A stretch of 64,000 nt of DNA from Micrasema longulum (GCA_022494885.1 JAGVSM010001456.1:1-64000), one strand, 5' to 3'. Counted from the first letter of the stretch, positions 1-10,945 are shown. Program-made: numbers and translations. Notes: generated by a model not told the origin, from the letters alone.

Positions 1-149
1 TTTTAATAAGAATAGTACCGATCGGCTTGTGATTTTTTATATTAATTTATTAGCTAATAAACAAAATACATGATAATTGCCTATTGTAGTCTGCATTACT
101 TTACGGATTGTAAAACCTATCACGTAACGCTAACTGTAAATTCCACTCT

Positions 150-260
150 AATCGATTTCCATTTTTCCAGTACGTGTTATTTACGACTTTGAGGAAATGG
201 TCTGAAAATTTAAATGTTTGAGTAAATAATAAAAATTCAAGTTTTTATCTTTTTCATTTT
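150..260 (+). mobile_element. SINE C, 5'-truncated copy
   Basis: This is the 3' body of the tRNA-derived SINE called family C here (fuller copies at 11716, 27905 and 56210). The shared core runs from GATTTCCATTTTTCCAG through GTTATTTACGACTTTGAGGAA to GAGTAAATAATAA. The tRNA-like head with its A and B boxes is missing. Confidence 0.6.
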
Positions 261-274
261 TTTAATTAAAAAGT

Positions 275-533
275 CATCATCGTTCCCTTTCCGCACCTAA
301 TGGTGCATAGGGCCCTGCATTGGCACACTAATCGCAGCGTATCTTGGTAATTTTTGTTACATGATGGTAAGATGATCAGTCTTACGCTTCAGGTACCAGT
401 CCAGGGACTATGAAATATTCTAGTGTGAAAACACCCTTTTAATAAAATATTTCATATCAACCGTGTCGGGAATCGAACCCGAGACCGGTTGCATGGCAGG
501 CTAACGCGCTGACCATTACACCACGAGGCCGGC
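275..533 (-). mobile_element. tRNA-derived SINE A with target duplication
   Basis: On the minus strand the tRNA-like head has an A box (TGGTGTAATGG) and a B box (GGTTCGATTCC). It is followed by a body ending at the segment that reads GCCCTATGCACCATTAGGTG in the best copy, then a GATGATGA tail. The anticodon-loop region reads CTGCCAT, as in tRNA-Gly(GCC), so a Gly-tRNA ancestry is inferred. Flanks 264-274 and 534-544 match at 10 of 11 positions (AAKTAAAAAGT), a plausible target duplication. The best second copy is at 34500. Confidence 0.85.
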
Positions 534-600
534 AAGTAAAAAGTAGCACTTTAGAAATAAACATAACATCGTTAATAAATCCGTTTTAACTTTAAATCTC

Positions 601-1592
601 ACACTAACTGTGCAAAAATGCAAGAAGATCTCGACAGACTTTTTCAGTATTGTAATAAAAATTTACTGGAATTAAATATTAGTAAATGTCATTCATTTTG
701 TATTTCGCGCCAACAAACAACAATCAGCTTTCCTTACTCTTTTAATAATACCCCGATCTCTATAACAGATAGTCAAATTCGCGACTAAGGTGTTATTATT
801 GATTCGAAACTAATGTTTAATATTCATATTGAATCAGTCCTAAAAAAAAACATATAAAATGGTCGGACTTATTATGCGAGTATCAAAACCTTTTAAACAT
901 GCAGAGACATATGAAAAACTCTACAAAACATTTGTTCGTCCCCGGGTAGAATACTGTACTCCTATTTGGTCACCTTACTATAATGTAAGTATTAATAGAC
1001 TAGAAAGGGTCCAACAAAAAAATTTTAAGCAGGTCGACTACCGGTTAAACATTAACTTTTCTAATCATGCTGAAAGTATGCAGTACCATGGAATAAACTC
1101 TCTTAAAAATCGAAGAATAACGTTGAATTAGTTATTTTTATTCAAATTAATAAATAATAAAATTTATTATCCTAACCTACTAGAAAGACTTCCATTCCGT
1201 GTGCCATCTAGACCGACAAGACAAAATCTTTTGTTTTACACTGAAAATGCGTCAACAAACTATTTTAAACAATCTACAATACCTAGAATATGCGACCAAT
1301 GTAACAATATATTTACCGAGGCTGATATTTTTTGTGACAATGTATGTAAATTTAGGTCAAAAATTATAGAAATTTTTAGAGAGGCAGACATTTAACATTG
1401 TTATTATATAAATATTTTTTCATTTCGTTTCTTTTACATTTATTATATTGAACATAATTTAAATTATTGTATTAAGTGTAAACATTTTTTTTGGTGTGTG
1501 CATGAGTTTCTTACACTAATATACAAAGAAATTGGCAATATATGTGTACATACGGTTTGTTTACCTAATAAAATAAATAAATAAATAAATTA
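601..1592 (+). mobile_element. Jockey/CR1-like LINE, 5'-truncated, decayed
   Basis: Degenerate C-terminal half of a non-LTR reverse transcriptase. Starting near 615, the frame with LQEDLDRL-like and LNISKCHSF blocks leads to a DSQIRD*GVIIDSKL block (the usual DLGV/DSKLTF region, with a stop). At 859-1131 come VSKPF, FVRPRVEYCTPIWSPYY and LERVQQKNF. After a frame break, 1201-1395 encodes the extreme C-terminus (PSRPTRQNLLFY, IPRICD, TEADIF) with its stop. The 3'UTR ends in (AATA)n at 1567-1592. The whole 5' half, including endonuclease and catalytic YADD region, is absent. Kin: 12050, 13056 and 47690. The clade name is inferred from motifs only. Confidence 0.85.
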
Positions 1593-1680
1593 ACTCGAGA
1601 AGAGAAAAATAGGAAATCCTAATACAGGAACACTAATTAAAATAGGAAAGTTGTTCAAAAAAATAATTTAAATTTACTGT

Positions 1681-1890
1681 TCAATGGCGTGATAAAATGA
1701 TAGTTTTAAGTTCATTGGGGAAGTTATTATAATATTGTATTTCTTTTGAAAACAAAACTGTCTTGACGATGACTCGTGTGAAATTTAAGAATTTTGAAAT
1801 TATTGATGGACATAAATGACGTTCAAATCTTTGTAGAAGGTGTAAAATGTAAAGAAGACGCAAGCGAAGTTGCTTACATAAATTTAGTTC
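1681..1890 (-). mobile_element. LINE family 2, RT C-terminal fragment
   Basis: The minus-strand frame ends YYNNFPNELKTI after FLNFTRVIVKTVLFSK. This matches the terminal region of the second RT family in this window (9680, 11284, 14886, 58500), where NLPQNLR and similar motifs occupy the same place. Both ends are truncated and there is no start of its own. The identity rests on short motif similarity. Confidence 0.55.
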
Positions 1891-2286
1891 ATAAAAAGAT
1901 CGGCAGAAAGAAAATAAAAACTGTAATTATCAAAACGTATCTGCGTATCAACAAATGAGGCTGGATCGTTTTTTTTTTTGAGATTTTCAAAATGGCCATA
2001 TTTTAAAAAAATGTTTCATAAACACGCAATCTGATGCGTGTAAAAAACATTTTGATATTCTTACTCTAACTATGCCCACAAAGGAGTCAAAGTTTTTTTA
2101 AATATGTATTTAAGGCAATATTTCAAATACAAAAAACAAAATTAAAACTCATATTTTTAAACGACAGTGCTTTTGAACGACGAAAAGACAGACACGTCTC
2201 GAAACCGGTAGACGTAAAAAGTCGGTAAGTGGTTAAAATACTAATATTTACTAACATTAATTTAAATGCTTAGCCACAAACTGAAT
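1890..2286. other. unassigned interspersed sequence
   Basis: Nothing recognisable. It is AT-rich with a poly-T run near 1970 and a short tract (2180-2230) containing TCTCGAAACCGGT, reminiscent of the fold-back arm at 42570 but too short to assign. Confidence 0.4.
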
Positions 2287-2294
2287 GCTTCAAA

Positions 2295-3088
2295 CATAGA
2301 ATTAAGAATAGTCCAGAAGGAGCGTAGAATCATATTTGAATACATCGGACTGTGTCCAATAATTCCCCCACTCCGGATTACTTTCGCCGCGCGTATTCGT
2401 GAAGTCGCCGGGTAATGTTTCTTGATGGGAAAAAAAAATCATAACACAAATGTAATGTAAAAATAGTAATCTGTTAATTTCTCTAAAATTTTGTTATGCA
2501 CGCGGAAACATTGATTGACACAACAGAGTAGATAATTAAACGGTAATTTATTAAGAGTAATTGAATTAATGAACTTTGAAATTAAAATATATAATAAATT
2601 TTATTTTACATAAAACGGATATTTTTATATCATGTTAAATAATATTTGATGTTTTAAAGATATTGTCGTTCAAATGTCCCCCACGGCGTTGTTTAATCCG
2701 AGGTCTAATTTTTATTAGTTCTTTTATTGGATGAGCAAAGAAGGGTAAAAAAAAAATCTACCGTGGCAACACTAACGAAATTTTCATTTTGATTCTTCGA
2801 CAATCTGACAGATGGAAAAATAATTCAATTTTTAAGTAATGCATACACATTCATTTATAAATTACAGATGAAATGTGATTGCATCCTGTTTCTTTAAGAT
2901 CCTAGCAGTATTTCTAAACTTTAAAAGGACGCAACACGGCATAGTTGAATTCAAATAAGGAGTTGCGTACTGAGCGACGTCTACAATGAAACTAATTGGT
3001 CAAAACGTAAACCTTCTCATTTATGAGTAGTTGAGTCGCCTTCTGTTTGATTTGCGTATGCGGTTTCTGGACTATTCTTAATTCTATG
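2295..3088. mobile_element. hAT-like non-autonomous element, copy 1
   Basis: The 24-bp terminal inverted repeats begin CATAGAATTAAGAATAGTCC and end with the perfect complement. Flanks are an 8-bp duplication with one mismatch: GCTTCAAA (2287-2294) and GCTTTAAA (3089-3096). A second copy, alignable end to end, lies at 49217-49986 with its own 8-bp duplication. TIRs starting CA plus 8-bp targets are the hAT superfamily pattern. No transposase frame is visible inside, so it is non-autonomous. Confidence 0.85.
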
Positions 3089-3429
3089 GCTTTAAACATC
3101 AAAATTATAAAATAATGTTTTTTACCTTTTTGATAGTAACACTCCGTACATTCTTGTAGGCGGCGTATCTGTTTTCATCCGTCTGAAACAATATAAAGAA
3201 AGTTAGAATATGAAGGAAATTCAGAAAAAAAACAACATATTTTACAATTTTTTTATGATACACGTACAGTTAAATTATTTTCCATAAAATTCGCCAAATA
3301 CACAACAAAAGGACAGTGAAAACAGTAGAGTTAAATTCAAATAAAATCACGCTTCCTGAAATTGAAATTGAACATAAATAAAGCAACTAAATTAAGAAAA
3401 CGAAATAGTTTTTAAGTATGTATATTTCA

Positions 3430-3805
3430 TCTATCAACTATCACATGCACTCGCCTATCCCTAGGCTCCATAGATATGGCAATCAGTATGAGGACAAGGC
3501 TGATATATTTGGTTCTGGACTTGATAGTTATAAAACGAGTCTGATTTCTTTTTTTCTCTCGCAATATTATTCTCAAACTTTTCTGTATATTTAAAAACGT
3601 TTTTCCTTTTTTTGTTATTTTTAATTTATGTATTTATTTCGTTAATATTTTTGGTTGCTTATGTGTATTTACCTACTTGTTACTTTTGTTATAGTTATGC
3701 AATTTTATAATTTTATGTTTTGTTTTTATATATGTATTTTTTTTTTCATATTTATGTTCAATACATGTTCAAGGCAATTTATGCCGTTTATGTAAAATAA
3801 ATAAA
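3430..3805 (+). mobile_element. Jockey/CR1-like LINE 3' end
   Basis: A short frame near 3448 reads IPRLHRYGNQYEDKADIF followed by a GSGLDSYK segment. These are C-terminal LINE motifs comparable with IPRMCKVF and SLDIFNTPYKK at 18898. A T-rich 3'UTR follows, ending TGTAAAATAAATAAAT. Only the last few dozen codons and the UTR remain. Confidence 0.6.
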
Positions 3806-3830
3806 TTTCGTTGTTATTGAACTAGCACCT

Positions 3831-4238
3831 GGGGTGGTATTCTGAATCTTTAATATCCCCTAGAGAGTGATTACTACTTGCTTACTTAGGTAAGAGAGTG
3901 ATGAATTTGAGAATTTTAGCTTTTTGCATGCACCTAAACGTTGCTTCATTTATGGCCACACTGATGATTAAACGCAAAATAAATACGGAAACGTGAAACC
4001 GTATATGAAGATTTTCATTTAGAACATTATTGCGACATTATTTCCAAAACACTTAATTACGTTGAAATGACCAAACCGTTTTCATTTTTTTTCCGTTTTT
4101 TAAACAGTTTTATTTATCATTTGATGTTTGACAATCAGTGTGGCTATTATATGAGGCAAAGTGTTGTCACATTAAAAAAAAAAAAATCTCTAAATTAACC
4201 ACTCTCTAGGGGGTAGAGAAGATTCAGAATACCACCCC
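3831..4238. mobile_element. 408-bp MITE with about 45-bp TIRs
   Basis: The left end GGGGTGGTATTCTGAATCTT is mirrored at the right end by AAGATTCAGAATACCACCCC. Pairing continues inward to CCCCTAGAGAGTG. No coding frame and no clear target duplication. The ACTCTCTAG block also occurs in the Harbinger-type MITE at 51307, so the two families may be distantly related (inference). Confidence 0.75.
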
Positions 4239-4283
4239 TGAAGCGTAAAACTGACCTTACTTTTCATCTGACAAAAATGATCG

Positions 4284-4680
4284 ACACTATTTTGGCTTTA
4301 TCTAAATGTTTGTAGACAAATTGATGTTGGATTTGACTCTCTAGGGCATTATTAGAATTAAAATTACAAGATATATAAATAACATTTTGGAAAAGGAACA
4401 TGGAAGTTTCAGGTAAGTAAGAAAAATTCAGGTAGTTGTCTACAAACATTTGGACAAATTCAAAACGGCATAAAAACTGAATAAAGTTTTTCAGGCGTTT
4501 CTTAGTATGTAGGTGACCTAACAGTCCGATTAATCTCACCCATATCAATAAAGGTTTTAACTCGTTAACCTTAAAAAAAACAAAGATGTAATTGAAGAAA
4601 TAAAGATATTCAAACAAAGACAAAATGGTGAATGTTACAGTATGTAAAGTGTCCACTTAAAACAAGTCACAAGCCTAGAC
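4284..4680. mobile_element. modular fold-back copy 1 (D-E-a, then D'-C'-B'-A')
   Basis: An old member of the fold-back family. TCTAAATGTTTGTAGACAAA (module D) is followed inward by a degraded E/A. From 4440 come inverted modules: TGTCTACAAACATTTGGACA (D'), TTCAGGCGTT...AGTATGTAGG (C'), AATAAAGGTTTTAACTC (B') and AATGGTGAATGTTACAG (A'). The 130-residue minus frame across it is spurious. Confidence 0.65.
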
Positions 4681-4759
4681 TTCCCTATTCCCTTCAAACG
4701 ATTCCCATTGTCACGAATCATGACGTCACAATTATCAAGGCCGAACAAGTCGTATTTTT

Positions 4760-5290
4760 CTAATAACGTATTTTTAAAAATGCATATTTACTATTAATGA
4801 GCATTTTTAGGGACTGAGGAAAATTATTATAAAGGAAAATAAAAAGACACAATGGTATTTATTAGACTTGGTGGGAGTGGAGGCGGGAGAGAGGTGTTTA
4901 TAATTGAATTTGATTCAGTGATCGTTTGAAAGAAAGCAACTTGTTATCAAAGAATTGAGACTGGTATATTTGTTGGCAGACCCAGGAATTCTGGGCATAA
5001 GGGAATGAAAACCAAAGTGAGTTTCGTTAGTTCTATGGTTATCGGTGTGAAAGAGTTAGTTTTGTCTGAGGTTTCTAGTTGGGATATTTATTGAGCTCAG
5101 TAGTTCAGGCGCATCAAGGAGTGAGTTGAGAATTTTAAATAGGACTAGAAGGTCGGATTTATTTCGACGGTCTTGAAGAGAAGATATATTCAAGGTAGTT
5201 TCTAACTCATTATACGTATATAGGTCTCTGGATAGGCCCAAACTCCAGCCTATCTTTCTCAAAAATCGATGTTGGACTGATTAAATATTC
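4760..5290 (-). mobile_element. Jockey/CR1-like LINE 3' fragment
   Basis: The frame at 5056-5262 (minus) reads RKIGWSLGLSRDLYTYNELE, then SLQDRRNKSDLLVLFKILNS and IPTRNLRQN. A decayed C-terminus (NYG..., SPMPRILR-like) and 3'UTR extend to about 4760. The same family lies on the plus strand at 31745-32272 and can be aligned base by base, so the two form an inverted pair about 27 kb apart. 5'-truncated; the usual upstream SLVRP...EY block is missing. Confidence 0.8.
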
Positions 5291-5299
5291 TTGATGTGA

Positions 5300-6522
5300 A
5301 CATCATAATAACTCATTAATCTACTTGCTTACCGTGTCCCCTCCAGGCCAACTAGACTCTCTGATATTTTCTATATTCGTAAATTTAAAACTAATCATCG
5401 GAAACATTCAACAATCCCTCGTATATGTGAAACATTTAACAAAAAATTTAATTGTCTTGATATATTTAACACACCATACAATATGTACAGAAGAGAATTA
5501 ATAGGCTTGATTCATGCTCTTCATTCATAATTCGTTTAATCATTAAATCAAATGCAATTTTCCACTCTCACTTTCCTTCAATCATCCTTTACCACTCCTT
5601 ATCAATTTCCTTCTTTTCCTTTCCACCATCTCCTTGTTTTGTCCATATTTATCTTATTTTAATATATACAATGAAAGCATCCACCCCTTTCCCGAAACTG
5701 TTCATAAAGACTTGAGTCTTTCTTCAGTTTCGCATATCAACATCAATTTTTTTATTTTTTTTAAAACTAATTAAGCGAAAATTTAATATTTCTTTACAAT
5801 CAAACCGCGAAAATAACAAAACAAATAAACTTTAAAAACTTTCATTGTACCCCTCACTGCAGTTTTGTCAGTTTGTGATCAATCGAATACACATGGTCAG
5901 CACAATCACCCTTTTCTAATTTCCCAGTATTACAGTGGAGGAATACAGTGTTAGTTCTAAATTGAGACCGCGGCCGTACGCTCCAGATCCCGCATCGGAA
6001 AGGAAGAAGAACGTAGTAATACAAACAAATCAATCAAACGACACGAAACCCAAATACATATAGGAAACATTAGAATAATTTGCCCTATACAACATGCACT
6101 CAATCAACAGAAGAAAAACAATACGTATCTATAACAAATCACAGTAGAACATCAAATCATCAAGACACTACCGGCAAAATCCTAACACAGATCCTAACAC
6201 GATCCCTATCGAACTCAGGCGAAATTACTTTTCTTCATAGTACTGAATTCCTCGCAAAAACCATTTTCCTAATACCAACAGTAGAAACATTCCTATGCAA
6301 AGACCTTAATCGTCCTAACAATCTCACAGACCTTAAATTTTAATATATAGTAGATTTAGTATTTATATAGTTTAAACTTCAAGCCATCGTCACTTTATTA
6401 CAGTATTATTTAGTGAATACATATAATTGGATGGCAGGCCCTACTATGTATACATTTTATATAATTTATTTTTTTTAATATTCATTTAACCTGTACATCT
6501 GTTTGTATTCGAAATAAATAAA
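5300..6522 (+). mobile_element. Jockey/CR1-like LINE 3' end, split by an insertion
   Basis: The C-terminal frame (5305-5530) contains LLAYRVPSRPTRLSDIFYI, IPRICETFN and LDIFNTPYNMYRRE. A pyrimidine-rich 3'UTR parallels the copy at 18850-19905. The UTR is broken at 5656-5668 by a 668-bp insertion and resumes at 6337-6349. It then ends with GGCAGGCCCTACTA, AACCTGTACATCTG and CGAAATAAATAAA at about 6522, where a minus-strand LINE begins. The resumed UTR is homologous to 19380-19905, which proves the two halves belong together. Confidence 0.8.
5669..6336. mobile_element. unidentified 668-bp insertion with 13-bp target duplication
   Basis: It is bounded by two perfect copies of ATTTTAATATATA (5656-5668 and 6337-6349), exactly where LINE homology stops and resumes. 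A 13-bp duplication suggests a retrotransposition-type insertion. There is no poly-A or microsatellite tail on either strand and no TIR. It holds a GC-rich patch around 5965-6000 and an open frame at 6080-6343 of 87 codons that I do not recognise. It could be a 5' piece of an unseen element or a processed RNA. Confidence 0.7.
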
Positions 6523-6790
6523 ATAATATGGAGACCAGATAACAGAGGAATACTCTAGGTGCGGGCGAACTAGGGAACAGAAGAGAGTTTTAAGGGTATT
6601 AATATTTTTGAAGTCAGCTGTGTTTCTGTTAATAAATCCAAGAAGAATTAGATTACATGAATACATTTCTCCACAATGTCCATATTGATTTTGAAAGTAC
6701 AATTAATTATTCTAAATCCATTAAATATATTTTTATCGGTATTCGTAGTATGTAATATTTCCCGATTAAGAGCTATCCTATCCTAGGCAG
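6523..6790 (-). mobile_element. Jockey/CR1-like LINE fragment
   Basis: The minus frame includes LLGFINRNTADF, TLKTLFCSLVRPHLEYSSVI and WSPYY, the classic block after the catalytic domain of non-LTR RTs. Upstream, 6700-6770 matches 63740-63810 on the plus strand (AATATATTTTTATCGG), so both come from one family. It ends abruptly where the plus-strand LINE tail begins. Confidence 0.75.
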
Positions 6791-7750
6791 TGGCATAAGC
6801 GTAGTGGTGAAATCCAGGGAGAAAATACAGGAATACGATTGTATTAATGAAGAAAAGTCAGACCGCATTTCCTCTTAATATCATTAATTTAGATTATTAT
6901 TCCAGATAGTAGTAAAAGATTCACCCAGAGTATGATTAAAAAGACGTAAAATAAGCTCCTTACATTATCCGGCGATTAGGGCACTCTCGAGCGCGCATAC
7001 TTCGTTCCAACGTTCCATAATATATGAAGAGCTCGCATTATTTCGGGGAAATATAAGAGAAAAAGCGTCGAAAGGGCCGACCTACCCCTGCGAAAGAACC
7101 GACCCCTGCGGGTCCACCCCTACCCCGCCGACTACATCCCTGCGCGCCCCGCCCATCGCAGACTTTCTGAGTATTCAACATTATTTTAGAAAACACTAAC
7201 GCCTCAAGACAGCTTAACACCTCCATGCGCGAATAAAAAACACCCAGAATTTATTTATTAAAACATTTTTTTATTCGGTTGAATGCATTTCAGCTTTGTA
7301 TGTAAAAACCCATGTTCAGAGGAAACGCGGTCCGACTGTTCTTCATTTTCATTTTCCCTTATTTTTTCAATGGACTAAATTTTTTTTTTTTGTTAATAGA
7401 CTATCAAACGCACCCAAAAAAAACAAATATTTTATGTATCGGTGCTATGAATGTACGTCTGCTGAGAATCTGGCTTTTAGAACGTGTTTTTTTGTATTAA
7501 AGTTTTTTTGTGTTTTCTCTTTTATTTGGACAATTTTTTATTTTCGATGTACATATATTTCTTTTTTCCATAGTAATAAGAGTTTTTATATGTTTATATA
7601 ATTTAAGCGATAAGATTATGTATATATATTAGAACTTAACTATAAGCACCTGCTGACGAACTGCATTTAATGCATTTCAGTAGGACTTGAAAATTTCTAT
7701 GTTAATTTTTGTATGCTTTTGATAAATAAATATATATATATATTTTAAAT
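6790..7750. other. unassigned region with a GC-rich patch (6970-7170)
   Basis: No gene recognised. At 7060-7150 the sequence is unusually GC-rich for this window, with degenerate short repeats of the type ACCCCTGCG. The minus frame through it (7038-7226) gives low-complexity GRGGPAGVGSFAGVGRP and is not credible as a protein. 7620-7740 has a short hairpin (GCATTTAATGC) and ends GATAAATAAATATATATA, possibly a retroelement 3' tail. Confidence 0.4.
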
Positions 7751-7776
7751 TTTAAAAAAAAAGATTTTTTAAAGTT

Positions 7777-8142
7777 TTGGAATTTTGCAGTTACTCCGCG
7801 TGTGACGTCACAAGTTGTCTTCGGCGAATTCTGCTTATTGATGAATCGGCTTCCCGTAAACCAGAAATTTATCACAACACTATATTATTGGTTGAATCTG
7901 AAGAACTTGTGACGTCATTAAAAGTAGTTCGATTTTATTATTTTTTCCATACTCTTTCGAGAAACTTCTCTGTACAATTTTTGTACCTTAAAGCTGAAAG
8001 GCTGGAAGTCACATTTTTTGAAAAATTGAGTTATGAATGTCATTTTGTTAATATATTTAGATTCATTAATGCTAAAAACATTGCTGTCCTCCGGTATACC
8101 ACTACTGAAATAGCTTGTTCTAAAACACCGGTTGTGCAGTAA
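7777..8142 (+). other. unrecognised 121-codon open frame
   Basis: An open frame from ATG to TAA, the longest here with mixed amino-acid composition and no RT similarity. It has no signal peptide, obvious domain or splice context. Codons 9-47 lie across the inverted repeat at 7803-7917, which argues that it is a chance frame within a repeat. Reported for completeness. Confidence 0.15.
7803..7917. repeat. inverted repeat with TGACGTCA ends
   Basis: The left arm TGACGTCACAAGTTGTCTTC (7803-7822, continuing to 7831) pairs with the right arm 7894-7917, GAAGAACTTGTGACGTCA. Both outer ends are the palindrome TGACGTCA, which is also the consensus CRE/bZIP site. The spacer is about 60 bp. It could be a small MITE; no target duplication is seen. 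Confidence 0.6.
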
Positions 8143-8149
8143 TAATACT

Positions 8150-9670
8150 CATTCTTTCAACAAAATTCAACGGTTTGCTGGTATTAAAGTTGTGGATACC
8201 GAATAAACTCCACAATGTTTACAACAAACAAACTAGCTCTGACGCAGCGCGGGATTTTGCACAATATTAAGTCTTATTTTCATAACCATTATGTCATTTC
8301 ATTTCCCGTAATTTCATTATTTTACTTTGCTATTTTTCACATACTGTTTTTTTTTTGTTTTTTACAATAAACATAATTGATAAAACAGAGTATTAAAAAA
8401 AAAGCATAATTACATAGCAATGAAATACATATTAATAGTAAAAATAGTAAATAAAAAAATCCCACAAAGGCATGGCCTGTTCGTGGGTATACAAGAAAAT
8501 GTTAATGAATTTTTGCTCCTATAATAAATAATGGATAGTTATAATATTTTTGAGTAACATAAGAAAGAAAAAATAAAACATTTTGTCAAAGATAATGTTT
8601 TTTTTTATAGTAATTAAAAAAGGAAATAAAAAATATTTTGAAAAAACACAAAAATATTCCTTATTATTCCTATATATTAAAGGGCAACAAAAAAAACCTG
8701 GAAAAAAAGAGTTCATATCTTTAGTTTGAATCCAGGATAGTGCATGTTTTTTAAAAGAAGGAACATTTTGAAATTAACGATATTAAAAAAAGATTATTAA
8801 AAAGATATTAAAAATATTAAGAAAAGAATTAAAAATTTTTGGGCCTATAAAATATACATGTCTCTGTGCGAGCCTCGTTTTACAATTTGGTATTTCTAAC
8901 ACACGATTCCTTCTTTGACTTGATCTATTTGAATTACTTGTAATAAATTTTGGTTCTTAAATATATATTTTAAACATTGAAAACAATATATTTGTCTTAG
9001 ATCTTAAAGTTTAGCTTCTTGGAACAATTGGAAAGAGGGGAAAGTGCGATTTTTGTGAATCGTTATTTTTAATATAAATATTTTTTATTTTTGTTTACTT
9101 TCGATGACTGTTTTATTGCTATTAATATCATGAGCATTAAATGTCTATTTACCTATTTAAATTAAGGGCACGTAATTGAATGTTTTTGCCTAAAGAAAGC
9201 TTTATGAAAATATGGTTTTTAATTCAATGTTCATCAATGTGTGTTGGTGACCTGATGTGATCTAGTAAAAAATATGTCATAATCTTATTTATTAAAGTGC
9301 ATTTCTTTGTTGGTTTTTTAATCTAACAATTACTCATTAAATAAATGTCTTGTTCAAACTAATAATACTTTTTGTTACACTTTTTTTTCATAGATTAATA
9401 ATAGCTGAATGCCTTCGGTATAATTTTTAACTCAAAATTTAGTGCTTACTTCGAAAAATACGAAACAATCGACGAAAGAATACAAAGGTGTCACAATTTA
9501 CATTCTTCTTTTGTAGTTTACCAAAAAGTTTTTTTTTAGTTAAGTCGTTTTCGTCCTAAAGGTGCGATATGCACGAAATAATAATAAAAAAAAATGTAAT
9601 AATAACACAATAAAACTTATTAAAATAGAATGCTGTTTTTACTTTAGTTCAAAAAAATTCTTTATATAAA
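8150..9670. other. unassigned AT-rich stretch
   Basis: No gene, TIR pair or RT motif found. 8340-8720 is dominated by A and T runs. The minus-strand 65-residue frame there is Phe/Tyr/Ile-rich low complexity. Confidence 0.4.
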
Positions 9671-9679
9671 AGGTTAAAA

Positions 9680-10060
9680 TTTTTTAGTTCATTGGGGAGA
9701 TTATTATGTTGTTTTATTCATTTGAAAATAAAACTTTTTTGACCACCTGTGTGGAATTTAGAAATGTAGATATTATTTTAGTATCTGATTGACTTATTCA
9801 TTTTAAATTCGTCCATTTCTTTTTCTTTGTAAATTTGTATAATGGAATTTATTTTGTAAATAGTGTCTACACTAAACTTTAAATAATTTATGTACTTTTT
9901 CCGTATTAAATGTTGAGGGTTTTATTAAAATTACTTTCATAATTAATCGTCGTACTATTTTAAAAGGGTTTAATATATCGGCATACGCGCCACCCCATCC
10001 AACAATACCGTATTGTAATAAAGATTGTACCATTGAGATCGGCCTATTTATTTAATTAAA
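9680..10060 (-). mobile_element. LINE family 2, RT C-terminal fragment
   Basis: On the minus strand from 10045 the frame reads MVQSLLQYGIVGWGGAYADI and then LNPFKIVRRLIMKVIL, the post-catalytic region of a non-LTR RT with the diagnostic QYGIVGWGGA. It then decays through FNTEKVHKLFKV and stops. Kin: 11284-11700 and 58500-59000. Truncated at the 5' side. Confidence 0.75.
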
Positions 10061-10364
10061 AACATTCAGTCCACACTTCAACAATATGTTTATTAAGAAG
10101 TGAAGGTGTTAAACCTGTTAAGAGTTTGAATATGACAAAGAGGCTGTAGTAGCAGAAGCGAAAGGCTGTGGAGGGGGCAGTCGGCTTAATGTATCTCCGC
10201 CCTCCCCTTAAAGGAGAAAATTCCTGAATTCTTCAGATGTACTTCACACACTCGTCACGGAAGGACTACAGAACGTTAATAATAATATATTATATGACAG
10301 ATATTTTTTTTTAAAAAGCAATAACAAAAATGTTCCTAAAATACGTTCTTTTATTTTTAAGGAA

Positions 10365-10545
10365 AAAAATAATATTTGCTTTCTCGTGATTTATACAAAT
10401 ATTTAATTTTGAGGGCCATTTTCAACGAGTTGTAAATAACTCACTACAAGAAAATGGGAATCAAGTTAGAATAGAGTTGCATTCGAACCACGGACCTTCG
10501 ATCTGTGAGTCCGAGACACTAGCCATATGATCACAACCCGATTGC
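10365..10545 (-). mobile_element. tRNA-derived SINE C
   Basis: The minus strand carries a tRNA-like head (GTGTCTCGGACTCACAG...) with B box GGTTCGAATGC, followed by the family C body (CAACTTGATTCCCATTTT-type) and AAATATTTGTATAAATC. Same family as 11716, 27905 and 56210. Confidence 0.75.
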
Positions 10546-10674
10546 AAGAAGCGATGTCATAATGAGGAAGTTGAATGGTTTTAAAAATAGTTTTGATTTA
10601 TTAATAGACTATCGAAATAGGCCAAAAGTTATTTTATTTTACTTTGTATCGTAGTATCATAGCTATGCTTTAAA

Positions 10675-10945
10675 AAAGAACTAGGAATAGCATGCGCCAC
10701 ATTAAGCAGTATAAAGGCTGTCTGGAGATCGGGTATTTGCTCAGTGAAAACCAAATGTCACCTATATAACGCCTGCATAACACCTATTCTATGGATGCGA
10801 ATCGTGGCACCTCACTAGGGCCTAAAACAGCAAAATACTGAGTTTTGAGAATAGGTGTCTCAGAAGAATCTTGGGTGTGCGGTAGTTCGACTTTGTGCGG
10901 AATAATATAAGAGTACGGATACAGCAAACTTTGGTGACAATTGTG
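10675..10945 (+). mobile_element. RTE-like LINE fragment, family R2
   Basis: Degenerate coding DNA homologous to the better preserved copies at 38885 (plus) and 19965 (minus). Shared blocks are CGAATCGTGGCACCTCACTA, GAGTTTTGAGAATAGGTGTC, CAGAAGAATCTTGGGTG and CAGCAAACT..GGTGACAA. Translation gives NRCLRRILG as in the post-RT region of RTE-type elements. 3'-truncated. Confidence 0.7.

Noticed and set aside
1567..1592. (AATA)n tracts considered as telomeric or satellite arrays
   Set aside because: They sit at the 3' ends of LINEs in each case (for example 1567, 23390, 32253, 48450) and are the elements' tails; no insect telomeric TTAGG array is present.
4264..4656. 130-residue minus-strand open frame
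   Set aside because: It lies across a modular fold-back copy; other copies have stops in the same place.
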